From Bog-532 sp963833835 (GTDB lineage Bacteria > Actinomycetota > Actinomycetes > Streptosporangiales > Streptosporangiaceae): 64,000 nt of DNA. Location: assembly GCA_963833835.1 (NCBI GenBank), contig CAWHZI010000004.1, positions 306,419-370,418 on the forward strand, written 5' to 3'. A program made the translations under genes and the position numbers. This document shows positions 36,057-45,993 of this stretch, in pieces. Below the pieces are notes generated by a model that worked only from the letters and a program-made list of their open reading frames with translations, was not told the DNA's origin and ran no database searches. Position 1 is the stretch's first letter. Each line of letters starts with the position of its first letter.

Positions 36057-37190
36057 GTGAAGTTCCAGGTTGAGCGAGACGTACTCGCCGACGCCGTCGC
36101 CTGGACGGCTCGCGCACTGCCGGCCCGGCCGGCCGTCCCGGTGCTGGCCGGTATGCATCTGGCGGCCGCGCAGCAGCTCACGCTGTCCACGTTCGACTAC
36201 GAAGTCTCGGCCCAGGCCAGCCTCCCGGTGATCACCGACGAGGAGGGCACCGTGCTGGTGTCCGGCCGGCTTCTGGCCGAGATCGTCCGCAGCCTGCCCG
36301 CGCGCCCGGTCGAGATGAGTACCGAGGGGACCAGGACCACGCTCAAGTGCGGCAGCGCGGTCTTCACGCTGATGACCCTGCCCGACGACGAGTACCCGAC
36401 GCTGCCGGGCATGCCGCCGGAGGCGGGCGCGGTCGGCGCCGACGTGCTGGCGTCGGCGATCACCCAGGTCGCCATCGCGGCCGGCCGGGACGACACCCTG
36501 CCCGCGCTGACCGGGATCCGGATGGAGCTCGAAGGCGACACGGTGACCCTGGTTGCCACCGACCGTTACCGCCTGGCCGTGCGCGAGCTGCACTGGCAGC
36601 CGGTCAAGACCGACATCTCCGGCGCGGTGCTGGTGCCCGCCCGGGTGCTGGTCGACGCGGCCCGGTCGCTGACCACCGCGGCCGAGGTCCAGATCGCGCT
36701 GACCCCGCCCTCCGACGAGGGCGGGCACGGCGAAGGCATCATCGGCTTCGAGGGCGGCGGCCGCCAGACCACCACCCGGCTGCTGGGCGGGGAGTACCCG
36801 CGCTACCAGAGCCTGCTGCCGAACGAGTTCAACGCGGTGGCCGAGCTGCCGACCGCTCCGTTCTCCGAGGCGGTCAAGCGCGTCGCCCTGGTGGCCGAGC
36901 GCAACACCCCGGTCCGGCTGGCGTTCTCCGCCGGTGAGCTGGTGCTGGAGGCGGGGGCCGGAGACGAGGCCCAGGCGGTGGAGACGCTGGAGGCCAGCTT
37001 CGACGGCGACGACCTGCAGATCGCCTTCAACCCCCAGTACCTGCTGGACGGGCTGAGCGCGATCGACTCCGACGTGGCCCGGGTCTCGTTCACCACGCCG
37101 ACCCGGCCCGCTGTGGTCACCGGCAAGCCCGCCGCGGACGGTCCCCCGGACTACCGCTACGTGCTGATGCCGATCCGGTCCGCGGGCTGA
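36057..37190 (+). CDS. dnaN: DNA polymerase III beta sliding clamp
   Basis: Ring-shaped processivity clamp. 377 residues, usual length, three-domain clamp fold with the typical opening FQVERDVLADAVAWTARALP and the C-terminal PDYRYVLMPIR. GTG start; GGCCAGGAGG lies just upstream. It is followed directly by recF, without the gnd gene present in Streptomyces. Confidence 0.97.
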   Translation: MKFQVERDVLADAVAWTARALPARPAVPVLAGMHLAAAQQLTLSTFDYEVSAQASLPVITDEEGTVLVSGRLLAEIVRSLPARPVEMSTEGTRTTLKCGSAVFTLMTLPDDEYPTLPGMPPEAGAVGADVLASAITQVAIAAGRDDTLPALTGIRMELEGDTVTLVATDRYRLAVRELHWQPVKTDISGAVLVPARVLVDAARSLTTAAEVQIALTPPSDEGGHGEGIIGFEGGGRQTTTRLLGGEYPRYQSLLPNEFNAVAELPTAPFSEAVKRVALVAERNTPVRLAFSAGELVLEAGAGDEAQAVETLEASFDGDDLQIAFNPQYLLDGLSAIDSDVARVSFTTPTRPAVVTGKPAADGPPDYRYVLMPIRSAG

Positions 37191-37229
37191 CCAGCGGGGC
37201 CCGCGGCCTCGCCAGTACCCTCTACAGCC

Positions 37230-38471
37230 GTGCACCTAACCCGGCTCGCGCTCATCGACTTCAGGTCCTACACCTCGGCGGACCTGACGCTGACCCCGGG
37301 TGTGACCACGCTCAGCGGGCCGAACGGTGAGGGCAAGACCAACCTGGCCGAGGCCATCGGCTACGTGGCCACGCTGGGCAGCCACCGGGTCGCGACCGAC
37401 ACGCCGCTGGTCCGGCAGGGGGCCGAGCGGGCCATCATCCGGGCCGCGATCACCTCGTTCCGGGGCAGCGCGCTGATCGAGATCGAGGTCAACCCGGGCC
37501 GCGCCAACCGGGTGCGGCTGAACCGGGCCCCGATGAACCGGCCACGCGAGATTCTCGGGGTGCTGCGGACCGTGCTGTTCGCCCCCGAGGACCTGGCCCT
37601 GGTCAAGGGCGATCCGGGCGAGCGGCGGCGGTTCCTGGACGACCTGCTGGTGACGACCGCACCGCGGTTCGCCGGGGTCCGGTCCGACTACGAGCGGGTC
37701 GTGCGCCAGCGGACCGCGCTGCTGAAGTCGGCTGGACCGCGGGCGGGCCGCGGCCGCGGATCCCGGCCCGCACCGGCGCCTCCGCCGGACGAGGACGGGA
37801 GCGCCGACCCGGCCGGCGGCAGCGCTGGTGGCAGCCCGGCTTCGGCGATGGCCGCCACCCTGGACGCCTGGGACGACCAGCTGGCCCGCGCGGGCGCGGA
37901 GTTGCTGGCGGCCCGGCTGACCCTGGTCCGGTCGCTGCGCCCGCACGTGGCCGCCGCCTACGCGGCGGTTTCCGGTGATCAGGGCCCGGCCCGGATCACC
38001 TACAGGCCGTCCTTCCCGCTGCCCGGACCGGCCGGCCCCGAAGACGTTGACCCCGAGGGCGAGCAGAAGCAGGGCGACCTGGAGGTGGCCATGCGGGAGG
38101 CGCTGCAGCAGGCCCGGGCCCAGGAACTGGAGCGCGGGGTGTGCCTGGTCGGGCCGCACCGGGACGAGCTGGAACTGCAGGTCGGCGAGCTCCCCGCGCG
38201 TGGCTACGCCAGCCACGGGGAGTCCTGGTCGCTGGCCCTGGCGCTCAGGCTGGCCTCGTACGAGCTGCTGCGCGCGGACGGGGAGGACCCGGTGCTGATC
38301 CTCGACGACGTGTTCGCCGAGCTGGACGCGGGCCGCCGGGACCGGCTGGCCGCCCTGGTGGCCGACGCGGAGCAGGTCATCGTGACCGCCGCGGTGCCGG
38401 CCGACGTGCCGGTCACGCTGACCGGGGCCCGGTTCAGCGTCGGGGGCGGGACGATCACCCGTGACGACTGA
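37230..38471 (+). CDS. recF: DNA replication and repair protein RecF
   Basis: SMC-like ATPase that loads RecA at gaps. 413 residues. Walker A GPNGEGKTNL (near 31), signature SHGESWSLALALRLASYELL, Walker B PVLILDDVFAELD. A Gly/Pro/Ala-rich insert at about 170-210 and a short acidic insert near 270 are unusual additions. TACCCT at 37214-37219 may be a -10 giving a near-leaderless message from GTG 37230. The 3' end overlaps the DUF721 gene by 11 bp. Confidence 0.95.
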   Translation: MHLTRLALIDFRSYTSADLTLTPGVTTLSGPNGEGKTNLAEAIGYVATLGSHRVATDTPLVRQGAERAIIRAAITSFRGSALIEIEVNPGRANRVRLNRAPMNRPREILGVLRTVLFAPEDLALVKGDPGERRRFLDDLLVTTAPRFAGVRSDYERVVRQRTALLKSAGPRAGRGRGSRPAPAPPPDEDGSADPAGGSAGGSPASAMAATLDAWDDQLARAGAELLAARLTLVRSLRPHVAAAYAAVSGDQGPARITYRPSFPLPGPAGPEDVDPEGEQKQGDLEVAMREALQQARAQELERGVCLVGPHRDELELQVGELPARGYASHGESWSLALALRLASYELLRADGEDPVLILDDVFAELDAGRRDRLAALVADAEQVIVTAAVPADVPVTLTGARFSVGGGTITRDD

Positions 38472-39051
38472 CGGGGGCGGGGCCGGCGGTGCCGACCCGG
38501 CCGACGTTCCCGCGGCCGAGCGGCGGCAACGGGCCGCCGCCGCGCTGGCCGACGCGATCGGGGACGCCCGGGCCCGGGGAGACTGGCCGTCGGCCAACCG
38601 GTCCGCTGCCCTGGAACAGGACCGTTCCAGCGCAGCTTCCCCAGATTCAACAGGTGCCCCCGCGGGGGGTATGGGGTCCGGTCGGCGGATCCGCCGCGAT
38701 GACCCTCAGCCGCTCGGCTCCGCAATGGCCGGATTGCTGTCTGACCAGGGCTGGAAGGAACAAGCAGCGGTCGGTTCAGTGTTTAGTAATTGGCAGGAAA
38801 TAGTCGGTTCTGACCTTGCGGCCCACACCCGCCCGGAGGGTTTGACCAAGGGCGAGCTGGTGATCGCGGCGGACTCGACAGCGTGGGCCACTCAGGTCCG
38901 GCTGCTCGCGTCGATGCTGGTCCGCAGGCTCAATGCGGAGCTCGGCGAAGGCACCGTGAAACGGGTCAAAGTACGCGGGCCGACCGGGCCGCGACAGCGC
39001 GGCGGGTGGCGCGTCCCAGGAAGCCGGGGACACGGCGACACGTACGGCTAG
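38461..39051 (+). CDS. DUF721 (DciA-like) family protein
   Basis: A 196-residue protein between recF and gyrB, the standard place for this family. The DUF721 domain spans about 85-175, with VGSVFSNWQEIVGSDLAAHT, WATQVRLLASMLVRRLN and a basic C-terminus. Related DciA proteins help load the replicative helicase in bacteria lacking DnaC/DnaI. The N-terminal 80 residues are disordered. GTG start inside the end of recF. Confidence 0.9.
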   Translation: MTTDGGGAGGADPADVPAAERRQRAAAALADAIGDARARGDWPSANRSAALEQDRSSAASPDSTGAPAGGMGSGRRIRRDDPQPLGSAMAGLLSDQGWKEQAAVGSVFSNWQEIVGSDLAAHTRPEGLTKGELVIAADSTAWATQVRLLASMLVRRLNAELGEGTVKRVKVRGPTGPRQRGGWRVPGSRGHGDTYG

Positions 39052-39080
39052 GAACGCCCGTGTCATACCGAAATCCCAGC

Positions 39081-39086
39081 TAGAAT
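39081..39086 (+). promoter_or_regulatory. Probable -10 element of gyrB
   Basis: TAGAAT in the gap before gyrB, 69 bp upstream of the start codon. I see no convincing -35 element at the right distance. Confidence 0.45.
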
Positions 39087-39154
39087 AGGGGGTACGCGCA
39101 CCTTACGACACTGGGGGTGTCCCTGCGCGCGATTCAGCAGGATGGAGTTTCAGC

Positions 39155-41098
39155 TTGTCATATGACGCACGCTCAATCACGGTACTCGAGGGGCTGGAGG
39201 CCGTCCGCAAACGGCCTGGCATGTACATCGGCTCCACCGGGGAGCGCGGACTCCACCACCTGGTCTACGAAGTTGTGGACAACTCGGTCGACGAGGCGCT
39301 CGCGGGGTACGCCGACACGATCGTAGTGACGCTGCTGCCCGATGGCGGGGTCCGCAATGTTGACAACGGCCGCGGCATCCCGGTCGACATGCACCCGGTG
39401 GAGAAGCGGCCCGCGGTCGAGGTCGTGCTGACCACGCTGCACTCCGGCGGCAAGTTCGACGGCAAGTCCTATGCCGTCTCGGGCGGCCTGCACGGCGTCG
39501 GCATCTCGGTGGTGAACGCGCTGTCGATCCGGCTGGACGAGGAGATCCGCCGGGACGGCTACGTCTGGCGCCAGTCCTACAAGCAGGGCGCGCCGACCAC
39601 ACCGCTGGAGCGCGGCGAGGAGACCGACGAGACCGGTACGACCACCACGTTCTGGCCGGACGCGGGGATCTTCGAGAGCACCACGTGGAACTTCGAGACG
39701 CTGTCCCGGCGGCTCCAGGAAATGGCGTTCCTCAACCGCGGCCTGTCCATCACGCTGCGGGACGAGCGCGACGACGCCGACACCGAGGGCGACGGGCCCC
39801 GGGTCGTCACCTACATGTACGAGCACGGCATCTCGGACTTCGTCCGGTACCTCAACGCGACCAAGGAGCCGGTGCACGCCTCGGTCATCGAGTTCGAGGA
39901 AGACGGAGACGGGATCTCGGCCGAGGTCGCCATGCAGTGGAACGGCTCGTACTCCGAGTCGGTGCACACCTTCGCCAACACGATCAACACGGCCGAGGGC
40001 GGCACCCACGAGGAAGGCTTCCGGTCCGCGCTGACCTCGATCGTCAACCGGTACGCCCGCGAGCAGAAGCTGCTGCGGGACAAGGACGACAACCTGACCG
40101 GCGAGGACGTGCGGGAGGGCCTGACCGCGATCGTCTCGGTCAAGCTGGCCAACCCGCAGTTCGAGGGCCAGACCAAGACCAAGCTCGGCAACACCGAGGC
40201 CAAGTCGTTCGTGCAGAAGGTCTGCAACGACCAGCTGCGTGACTGGTTCGACCGGAACCCCGGTGAAGCCAAGGACATCATCACCAAGGCCATGCAGGCC
40301 CAGCGGGCGCGGGTTGCGGCCCGCCAGGCCCGTGACCTGACCCGGCGCAAGAGCCTGCTGGAGACCAGTTCGCTGCCGGGCAAGCTGGCCGACTGCCAGT
40401 CGTCGGACCCCGCCAAGTGCGAGGTCTACGTGGTCGAGGGTGACTCGGCCGGCGGCTCGGCCAAGGGCGGCCGGAACCCGGAGTTCCAGGCCATCCTGCC
40501 GATCCGGGGCAAGATCCTCAACGTGGAGAAGGCCCGGATCGACCGGGTGCTGAAGAACAACGAGGTCCAGGCGATGATCACCGCGCTGGGCACCGGCATC
40601 CACGACGAGTTCGACATCGCCAAGCTGCGCTACCACAAGATCGTGCTGATGGCCGACGCCGATGTGGACGGCCAGCACATCCGGACCCTGCTGCTGACGC
40701 TGCTGTTCCGCTTCATGAAGCCGCTGGTCGAGGCCGGTCACGTGTACCTGGCCCAGCCCCCGCTGTACAAGATCAAGTGGGAGGGCCGCGGCAACGAGCC
40801 GGAGTACGCCTACAGCGACGCCGAGCGCGACCTGCTGGTTGAGGCGGGCATCGCCGCCGGCCGGAAGGACCCGCGCCCGCGCGACGGCGTGCAGCGGTTC
40901 AAGGGCCTCGGCGAGATGAACGCGGTCGAGCTGTGGGAAACCACCATGGACCCGGCCCACCGGGTGCTGCTCCAGGTGACCCTGGACGACGCGGCCCAGG
41001 CCGACGAGCTGTTCAGCGTGCTGATGGGTGAAGACGTTGAGGCGCGGCGCTCGTTCATCCAGCGCAACGCCAAGGACGTCAGGTTCCTCGACATCTGA
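39155..41098 (+). CDS. gyrB: DNA gyrase subunit B
   Basis: ATPase subunit of gyrase. 647 residues. GHKL ATPase motifs DNSVDEALAG and GGLHGVGISVVNALS; TOPRIM EGDSAGGSAKGGR (near 427) and DADVDGQHIRTLLL; C-terminal QRFKGLGEMN. It starts with TTG 39155, with GGATGGAG 7 nt upstream, giving SYDARSITVLEGLEAVRKRP; the long N-terminal extension of Streptomyces GyrB is missing. Confidence 0.97.
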   Translation: MSYDARSITVLEGLEAVRKRPGMYIGSTGERGLHHLVYEVVDNSVDEALAGYADTIVVTLLPDGGVRNVDNGRGIPVDMHPVEKRPAVEVVLTTLHSGGKFDGKSYAVSGGLHGVGISVVNALSIRLDEEIRRDGYVWRQSYKQGAPTTPLERGEETDETGTTTTFWPDAGIFESTTWNFETLSRRLQEMAFLNRGLSITLRDERDDADTEGDGPRVVTYMYEHGISDFVRYLNATKEPVHASVIEFEEDGDGISAEVAMQWNGSYSESVHTFANTINTAEGGTHEEGFRSALTSIVNRYAREQKLLRDKDDNLTGEDVREGLTAIVSVKLANPQFEGQTKTKLGNTEAKSFVQKVCNDQLRDWFDRNPGEAKDIITKAMQAQRARVAARQARDLTRRKSLLETSSLPGKLADCQSSDPAKCEVYVVEGDSAGGSAKGGRNPEFQAILPIRGKILNVEKARIDRVLKNNEVQAMITALGTGIHDEFDIAKLRYHKIVLMADADVDGQHIRTLLLTLLFRFMKPLVEAGHVYLAQPPLYKIKWEGRGNEPEYAYSDAERDLLVEAGIAAGRKDPRPRDGVQRFKGLGEMNAVELWETTMDPAHRVLLQVTLDDAAQADELFSVLMGEDVEARRSFIQRNAKDVRFLDI

Positions 41099-41183
41099 TC
41101 TGTAGCCGGGGGCTCTCGGGCCCCGGGTCCCGCACGGCGGCCGGTAACTCACCCGGCCGCCAGCTGAGAACAAGGATTTGAAC

Positions 41184-43736
41184 GTGACTGACGTGACAAC
41201 TGACGGCGTGCCGTCGCCGCAGCATGACCGGACCGAGCCGGTCGACATCCAGTTTGAGATGCAGCGCAGCTACATCGACTACGCGATGTCGGTCATCGTG
41301 GGCCGGGCGCTGCCGGACGTGCGGGACGGCCTGAAGCCGGTGCACACCCGCGTCCTGTACGCGATGTACGACGGCGGCTACCGGCCCGACCGCGGGTACT
41401 CCAAGTGCTCGCGCGTGGTCGGCGACGTCATGGGCCAGTACCACCCGCACGGCGACAGCGCGATCTACGACGCGCTGGTGCGGCTGGGCCAGAACTGGTC
41501 GATGCGGTACCCGCTCATCGACAGCCAGGGCAACTTCGGGTCACCGGGCAACGACCCGCCCGCGGCCATGCGGTACACCGAGTGTCGCCTGGCCCCGCTG
41601 GCCATGGAGATGCTGCGGGACATCGACAAGGAGACCGTCGACTTCCGCCCGAACTACGACGGCCGCTCGGCCGAGCCCGTCGTGCTGCCGGCCAGGTTCC
41701 CGAACCTGCTGGTCAACGGGTCCGAAGGCATCGCCGTCGGCATGGCCACCAAGATCCCGCCGCACAACCTGCGCGAGGTCGCCGCGGGGGTCCGCTGGTA
41801 TCTCGACAACTTCGACGCCTCCGACGAGGACCTGCTCGAAGCGCTGATGGAGCGGGTCAAGGGCCCGGACTTCCCGACCCGGGGGCAGATCGTCGGCCGC
41901 CGCGGCATCCAGGACGCGCAGCGGACTGGGCGCGGGTCGATCACCATGCGGGCCGTGGTCGAGGTCGAGGAGGATCCCCGGGGCCGGGCCACGCTGGTCG
42001 TGACCGAGCTGCCGTTCCAGGTCAACCCGGACAACCTGGCCCAGAAGATCGCCGAGCTGGTCAGGGAGGGCCGGGTCACCGGCATCGCCGACGTCCGCGA
42101 CGAGACCAGCCTGCGGACCGGGCAGCGCCTGGTCATCGTGCTGAAGCGGGACGCGATCCCCAAGGTCGTGCTGAACAACCTGTACAAGCACACACAGCTC
42201 CAGGACACCTTCGGCGCCAACATGATGGCGCTGGTCGACAACGTGCCGCGGACCCTGCGGCTGGACCAGTTCATCCGGTACTGGGTCGCGCACCAGATCG
42301 AAGTCATCATCCGGCGTACGCAGTACCTGCTGCGTAAGGCCCAGGAGCGCGCGCACATCCTGAGTGCGCTGCTCAAGGCCATCGACCGGATCGACGAGGT
42401 CATCGCGCTGATCCGGGGCAGCGAGTCGGCCGCCGCGGCCCAGCAGGGCCTGATGGCGATGCTGGAGATCGACGAGATCCAGGCCCGCGCCATCCTGGAC
42501 ATGCAGCTGCGCAAGCTGGCCGCCCTGGAGCGCCAGGAGCTCACCAACGAGTACGACGACCTGATGGCCAAGATCGCCGATTACGAGGACATCCTGGCCT
42601 CGCCCGAGCGGCAGCGCCGGATCGTCGGCGACGAGCTGGGCGAGATCGTCGAGCGTTACGGCGACGAACGGCGGACCGAGATCGTGGCCTTCGACGGCGA
42701 CGTGACCGACGAGGACCTGATCGCCGAAGAGGACATCGTCGTCACGATCACCAACGGTGGCTACGCCAAGCGGACCAAGACCGACCTGTACCGGGCCCAG
42801 CGCCGGGGCGGCAAGGGGGTCCGTGGTGCGCAGCTGCGCACCGACGACATCGTCGACCACTTCTTCGTGACCACGACGCACAACTGGATCCTGTTCTTCA
42901 CGAACAAGGGCCGGGTGTACCGGGCCAAGGCCTATCAGTTCCCGGAGACGGGGCGAGACGCCCGCGGCCAGCATGTGGCCAACCTGCTGGCCTTCCAGCC
43001 GGACGAGCACATCGCCGAGGTGCTGGCCCTGCGCGACTACCAGGTCGCGCCCTACCTCGTGCTGGCGACCAAGTCCGGGCTGGTCAAGAAGTCCCGGCTC
43101 ACGGACTTCGACTCCCCGCGTTCCGGTGGCATCATCGCCATCAACCTGCGCGAGGACGACGAGGTCATCGCGGCCCGCCTGGTTGCGCCGGAGGAGGACC
43201 TGATCCTGATCAGCGCCAAGGCGCAGGCCCTGCGCTTCCACGCCAGCGACGAGTCGCTGCGGCCCATGGGCCGGGCCACTTCGGGCGTTATCGGGATGCG
43301 TTTCGTAGACGGCGACGAACTGCTCGACATGTACGTGGCCCGGGACGACGAGGACGTTTTGGTGGCCACAGAAGGCGGTTACGCAAAACGGACACCCGCT
43401 GATCAGTATCCTGTGAAGAACCGTGGCGGCATGGGAGTCGTCACGGCAAGGATTGTTGAAGCGCGTGGGCGGCTCGTGGGCGCTCTGATGGTGCACCCGG
43501 ATGATGAGATCTACGCGATCACATCGGCCGGTGGGGTCATCAGGACGCGGGCTGGTGAGGTCAAGCGATCTAGCCGGCAGACCATGGGTGTCCGGTTGAT
43601 GAACCTCGCGTCTGGGGACAGCATCGTCGGGCTCGCACGCAACGCCGAGTCGCTCGACGCGGCCGACGATGACCAGCCTGACGGCACCGCCGCCGAGTCG
43701 CCAGTGGACAACGGTGACGGAGCCGCCGGGGAGTGA
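41184..43736 (+). CDS. gyrA: DNA gyrase subunit A
   Basis: Breakage-reunion subunit of gyrase. 850 residues. The quinolone-resistance region reads HPHGDSAIYDALVR, with Ser and Asp at the positions where resistance changes usually occur, so it is the wild-type form. The catalytic tyrosine is in AMRYTECRL (near 130). The C-terminal beta-propeller has the GyrA box QRRGGKG (near 538). GTG 41184 is preceded by AAGGA at a good distance; TTG 41178 is too close to it. Acidic C-terminal tail. Confidence 0.97.
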   Translation: MTDVTTDGVPSPQHDRTEPVDIQFEMQRSYIDYAMSVIVGRALPDVRDGLKPVHTRVLYAMYDGGYRPDRGYSKCSRVVGDVMGQYHPHGDSAIYDALVRLGQNWSMRYPLIDSQGNFGSPGNDPPAAMRYTECRLAPLAMEMLRDIDKETVDFRPNYDGRSAEPVVLPARFPNLLVNGSEGIAVGMATKIPPHNLREVAAGVRWYLDNFDASDEDLLEALMERVKGPDFPTRGQIVGRRGIQDAQRTGRGSITMRAVVEVEEDPRGRATLVVTELPFQVNPDNLAQKIAELVREGRVTGIADVRDETSLRTGQRLVIVLKRDAIPKVVLNNLYKHTQLQDTFGANMMALVDNVPRTLRLDQFIRYWVAHQIEVIIRRTQYLLRKAQERAHILSALLKAIDRIDEVIALIRGSESAAAAQQGLMAMLEIDEIQARAILDMQLRKLAALERQELTNEYDDLMAKIADYEDILASPERQRRIVGDELGEIVERYGDERRTEIVAFDGDVTDEDLIAEEDIVVTITNGGYAKRTKTDLYRAQRRGGKGVRGAQLRTDDIVDHFFVTTTHNWILFFTNKGRVYRAKAYQFPETGRDARGQHVANLLAFQPDEHIAEVLALRDYQVAPYLVLATKSGLVKKSRLTDFDSPRSGGIIAINLREDDEVIAARLVAPEEDLILISAKAQALRFHASDESLRPMGRATSGVIGMRFVDGDELLDMYVARDDEDVLVATEGGYAKRTPADQYPVKNRGGMGVVTARIVEARGRLVGALMVHPDDEIYAITSAGGVIRTRAGEVKRSSRQTMGVRLMNLASGDSIVGLARNAESLDAADDDQPDGTAAESPVDNGDGAAGE

Positions 43737-43864
43737 CCCGGTAACGAAGGGACCGCAGTTTCCTGAAGCGGCTGTTGTTCGGGGGTGCGGCGCATGGTGA
43801 TCTTGGTTGGGCCGTACTCAGCCGAGGTAGCCTCACCCCAGGAACTGCAGCCGAGGAGGACGGC

Positions 43865-44908
43865 GTGGAACAACGCACGGAAGAGACGCCGCGGCAGCCT
43901 AAGGCTGCCGCGGAGGACACCGGTCCCCCCGGCGATGAACGGCCGGACACCGAGCAGGCTGTGGACGAGACCGCGGTCAGCAACGGGCACACTGGTGGTG
44001 ACCGGGAGTCCGTCTGGGATCCGCCACCGCGGAACGGGAACGGCCGTCCGTCCGCGGCCTATCCGGCCGACGATGCTTACACCGTCGATGACGGCTACGG
44101 GCCGCCCGGCAGCGAGCGGGCCGCCGCGAACGACTTCCCGTCCTCATCGGTGGCCAGCCAGACGTTCGGCGCGTCTCCGTCCGAGGGCATCTACGGCTCT
44201 TCGGCCAGCCGGCAGGACTATTCGGCCTATCCGTCGCAGGTGACGACGGCCCGGGCCGAGGACCACCGCTCGGCGACGTCGTCCCCGTCGTCCGGGTCGA
44301 CGGCGTCGACGGTGGCGTCTGGTACGGCCGCACCGTCCAGTCCTGGCACCCAGTCCGGTCCTGGTACTCAGTCCGGCCCTTCCGCCCCGTCGGCGGCGGA
44401 GACCACCCGGGTCGACCAGCCCGCGACCCCCTCTGGGCCGTCGGCCTGGCAGGCGGCCGCGTCGCGGATACCGAAGCCGCAGCAGGTGCCCAAGCGCACC
44501 AGGGCGGACAAGAAGGCCGACAAGAAGGCCAGCACGTCCGCGCGCCAGGCCCACCTCATGGTTTCCCGCTTCGAGCCCTGGTCGGTCATGAAGTTCAGCT
44601 TCATGATCTCCCTGGCCTGCTTCGTCATCTTGTTCGCGGCCGTGGCCCTCCTCTACGCCACGCTGTCGGGTCTGGGCGTGTTCGACGCCATCCAGAACTC
44701 CCTGAGCAACGTAACCTCCGGCCAGGGCACGGGCGGCGTCAACATCTCGCACTATCTGTCAGCGTCCACGATCCTCAGCTACACCGCACTGCTGGGCGTG
44801 CTGAACGTGTTCCTGATCACCGCGTTCTGCACCGTGGGGTCGCTGATCTACAACCTCACCTCGCACCTTATTGGCGGCGTCGAGGTGACCCTCCGGGAGA
44901 CCGAATAA
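43865..44908 (+). CDS. DUF3566 family membrane protein
   Basis: A 347-residue protein. About 230 residues of disordered Ser/Pro/Thr-rich cytoplasmic sequence precede a C-terminal DUF3566 domain with two membrane helices (FSFMISLACFVILFAAVALL and the one after the extracellular loop). Encoded directly after gyrA in most actinobacteria, function unknown. GTG 43865 has GGAGGA upstream; the frame is open to 43775. Confidence 0.9.
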   Translation: MEQRTEETPRQPKAAAEDTGPPGDERPDTEQAVDETAVSNGHTGGDRESVWDPPPRNGNGRPSAAYPADDAYTVDDGYGPPGSERAAANDFPSSSVASQTFGASPSEGIYGSSASRQDYSAYPSQVTTARAEDHRSATSSPSSGSTASTVASGTAAPSSPGTQSGPGTQSGPSAPSAAETTRVDQPATPSGPSAWQAAASRIPKPQQVPKRTRADKKADKKASTSARQAHLMVSRFEPWSVMKFSFMISLACFVILFAAVALLYATLSGLGVFDAIQNSLSNVTSGQGTGGVNISHYLSASTILSYTALLGVLNVFLITAFCTVGSLIYNLTSHLIGGVEVTLRETE

Positions 44909-44937
44909 CCTGTCCGCCGCATCCTGGGCGGGCAGGT
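44908..44937 (+). terminator. Hairpin after the DUF3566 gene
   Basis: ACCTGTCCGCC (44908-44918) pairs with GGCGGGCAGGT (44927-44937) with one G-U pair, directly at the stop codon. No T-run. Confidence 0.55.
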
Positions 44938-45009
44938 CACCGTTGATTCTGCAGTAGCCCGCGCAATGCGGTAGCCTTTCCCGGCGTGCTCGTTCAGCGG
45001 GCACAATCT

Positions 45010-45083
45010 GGGGCTATAGCTCAGTCGGTTAGAGCGCTTCCCTGATAAGGAAGAGGTCCGTGGTTCAAGTCCACGTAGCCCCA
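45010..45083 (+). tRNA. tRNA-Ile (GAT anticodon)
   Basis: 74 nt, full cloverleaf: acceptor GGGGCTA/TAGCCCC, D-loop AGCTCAGTCGGTTAGAGC, anticodon loop CTGATAA, T-arm GGTTCAAGTCC. The 3' CCA is not encoded. Standard position after gyrA/DUF3566. Confidence 0.97.
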
Positions 45084-45145
45084 CGCGAAGCGGATATCCA
45101 TGCTTGTGGTCCTTTGGACCACTGCGCCGTTGGCTCGCGTGGCTG

Positions 45146-45727
45146 TTAGCCGGGGGGACGACCCCCCGAGCCCCCCGCGTGGCCCTGCCTCCCGCTCCGG
45201 CTGGGGTTCGTTGGCCTGCTTCTGGCCGTAGGCCTGCTCCCCGCCGTTGGCCGGTTCCAGGTGTAGCGGTGGAGGATTACTGGCTGGCCTTCCGGCGTGG
45301 TCCAGTCGGCTCGCTGCGTGCCCGACCGGCGGAACCCGGCCTGCTCATAGAGCGCTCTGGCCGCCCCGAGGTTGTCGGTCACTTCGAGCACGAGGTCGTG
45401 GCTGTTGGCCGTGGCCCAGTGCATGGCTTGGTCTAGCAGCGCCTGGGCGACTCCCTGCCGGCGGGCGGAGGGGGCGACGAACAGGCGGCTTACCTCTGCG
45501 ATGGCCTGCCCCGCGGAGTTGGCGGGTAGCCGGCGCAGCAGCAGGTGCCCGGCGACCGTTACCTCATTGCTGGCCGCCACCCAGGCGCCAACCGTCTCAG
45601 CCGGGGTTAGCCATCCCGCCGGATCGGCAGGCCAGTTGGTGGGATAGCCGCTGGTTCGGTGAACCTCCGCCAGGACCCCCACGCACAACCCCACGTCGGC
45701 GGCTTCCCGCGCACGGATCCGGATCAC
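45146..45727 (-). CDS. GNAT family N-acetyltransferase
   Basis: A 193-residue protein. GNAT domain from 1 to about 150: acetyl-CoA loop VAPSARRQGVAQALLDQA near 95-112 and the C-terminal LYEQAGFRRSGTQRADW. The last 40 residues are Arg/Ser/Pro/Gly-rich, and the final ones are encoded by the G-rich inverted repeat at 45151-45168, which looks inserted at the gene's end. Convergent with tRNA-Ile. Substrate unknown. Confidence 0.85.
   Translation of the reverse strand: MIRIRAREAADVGLCVGVLAEVHRTSGYPTNWPADPAGWLTPAETVGAWVAASNEVTVAGHLLLRRLPANSAGQAIAEVSRLFVAPSARRQGVAQALLDQAMHWATANSHDLVLEVTDNLGAARALYEQAGFRRSGTQRADWTTPEGQPVILHRYTWNRPTAGSRPTARSRPTNPSRSGRQGHAGGSGGRPPG
45151..45168. repeat. G-rich inverted repeat, second copy
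   Basis: CGGGGGG-ACGA-CCCCCCG followed by AGCCCCCCG. Closely resembles the apex of the trxA-downstream structure (18170-18199), so it is a dispersed element; it forms the end of the GNAT coding region. Confidence 0.6.
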
Positions 45728-45739
45728 TGGCGGTGGACA

Positions 45740-45901
45740 CTAGGCCTTGGGCGGACGATCCCCGCGTCCGTACTGGTCGTACATGTTCTCGGCCCTGCGG
45801 TCGGTCTTCCGGGTCAGGAACCTCTTCTGGAGGCCGGTCCAGGAGAGGAAACCCCAGATCGCCAGGGCAAACAAGATCGGCATCACGATGTCGATCCACA
45901 T
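45740..45901 (-). CDS. Small conserved membrane protein
   Basis: A 53-residue protein with one N-terminal membrane helix (MWIDIVMPILFALAIWGFLS) and a basic/acidic cytoplasmic tail (FLTRKTDRRAENMYDQYGRG). The overall pattern matches short actinobacterial membrane proteins of unknown function near the origin. ATG 45901; an in-frame GTG at 45910 is an alternative. It lies 12 bp upstream of the GNAT gene on the same strand, so they may be co-transcribed. Confidence 0.7.
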   Translation of the reverse strand: MWIDIVMPILFALAIWGFLSWTGLQKRFLTRKTDRRAENMYDQYGRGDRPPKA

Positions 45902-45993
45902 ATGGATCACCACTTCTCGTGTGACCTTATTTACCTGCCCGCGAAGACAGCGACCTAACGTGCCCGTTCCAACTTGCCTCTAACCTGGCCGCT

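Noticed and set aside
39173..41248. 691-codon frame antisense to gyrB, and a 651-codon frame antisense to gyrA (41541-43496)
   Set aside because: Composition (His/Asp/Val/Gly/Arg) and exact opposition to conserved genes mark them as shadows.
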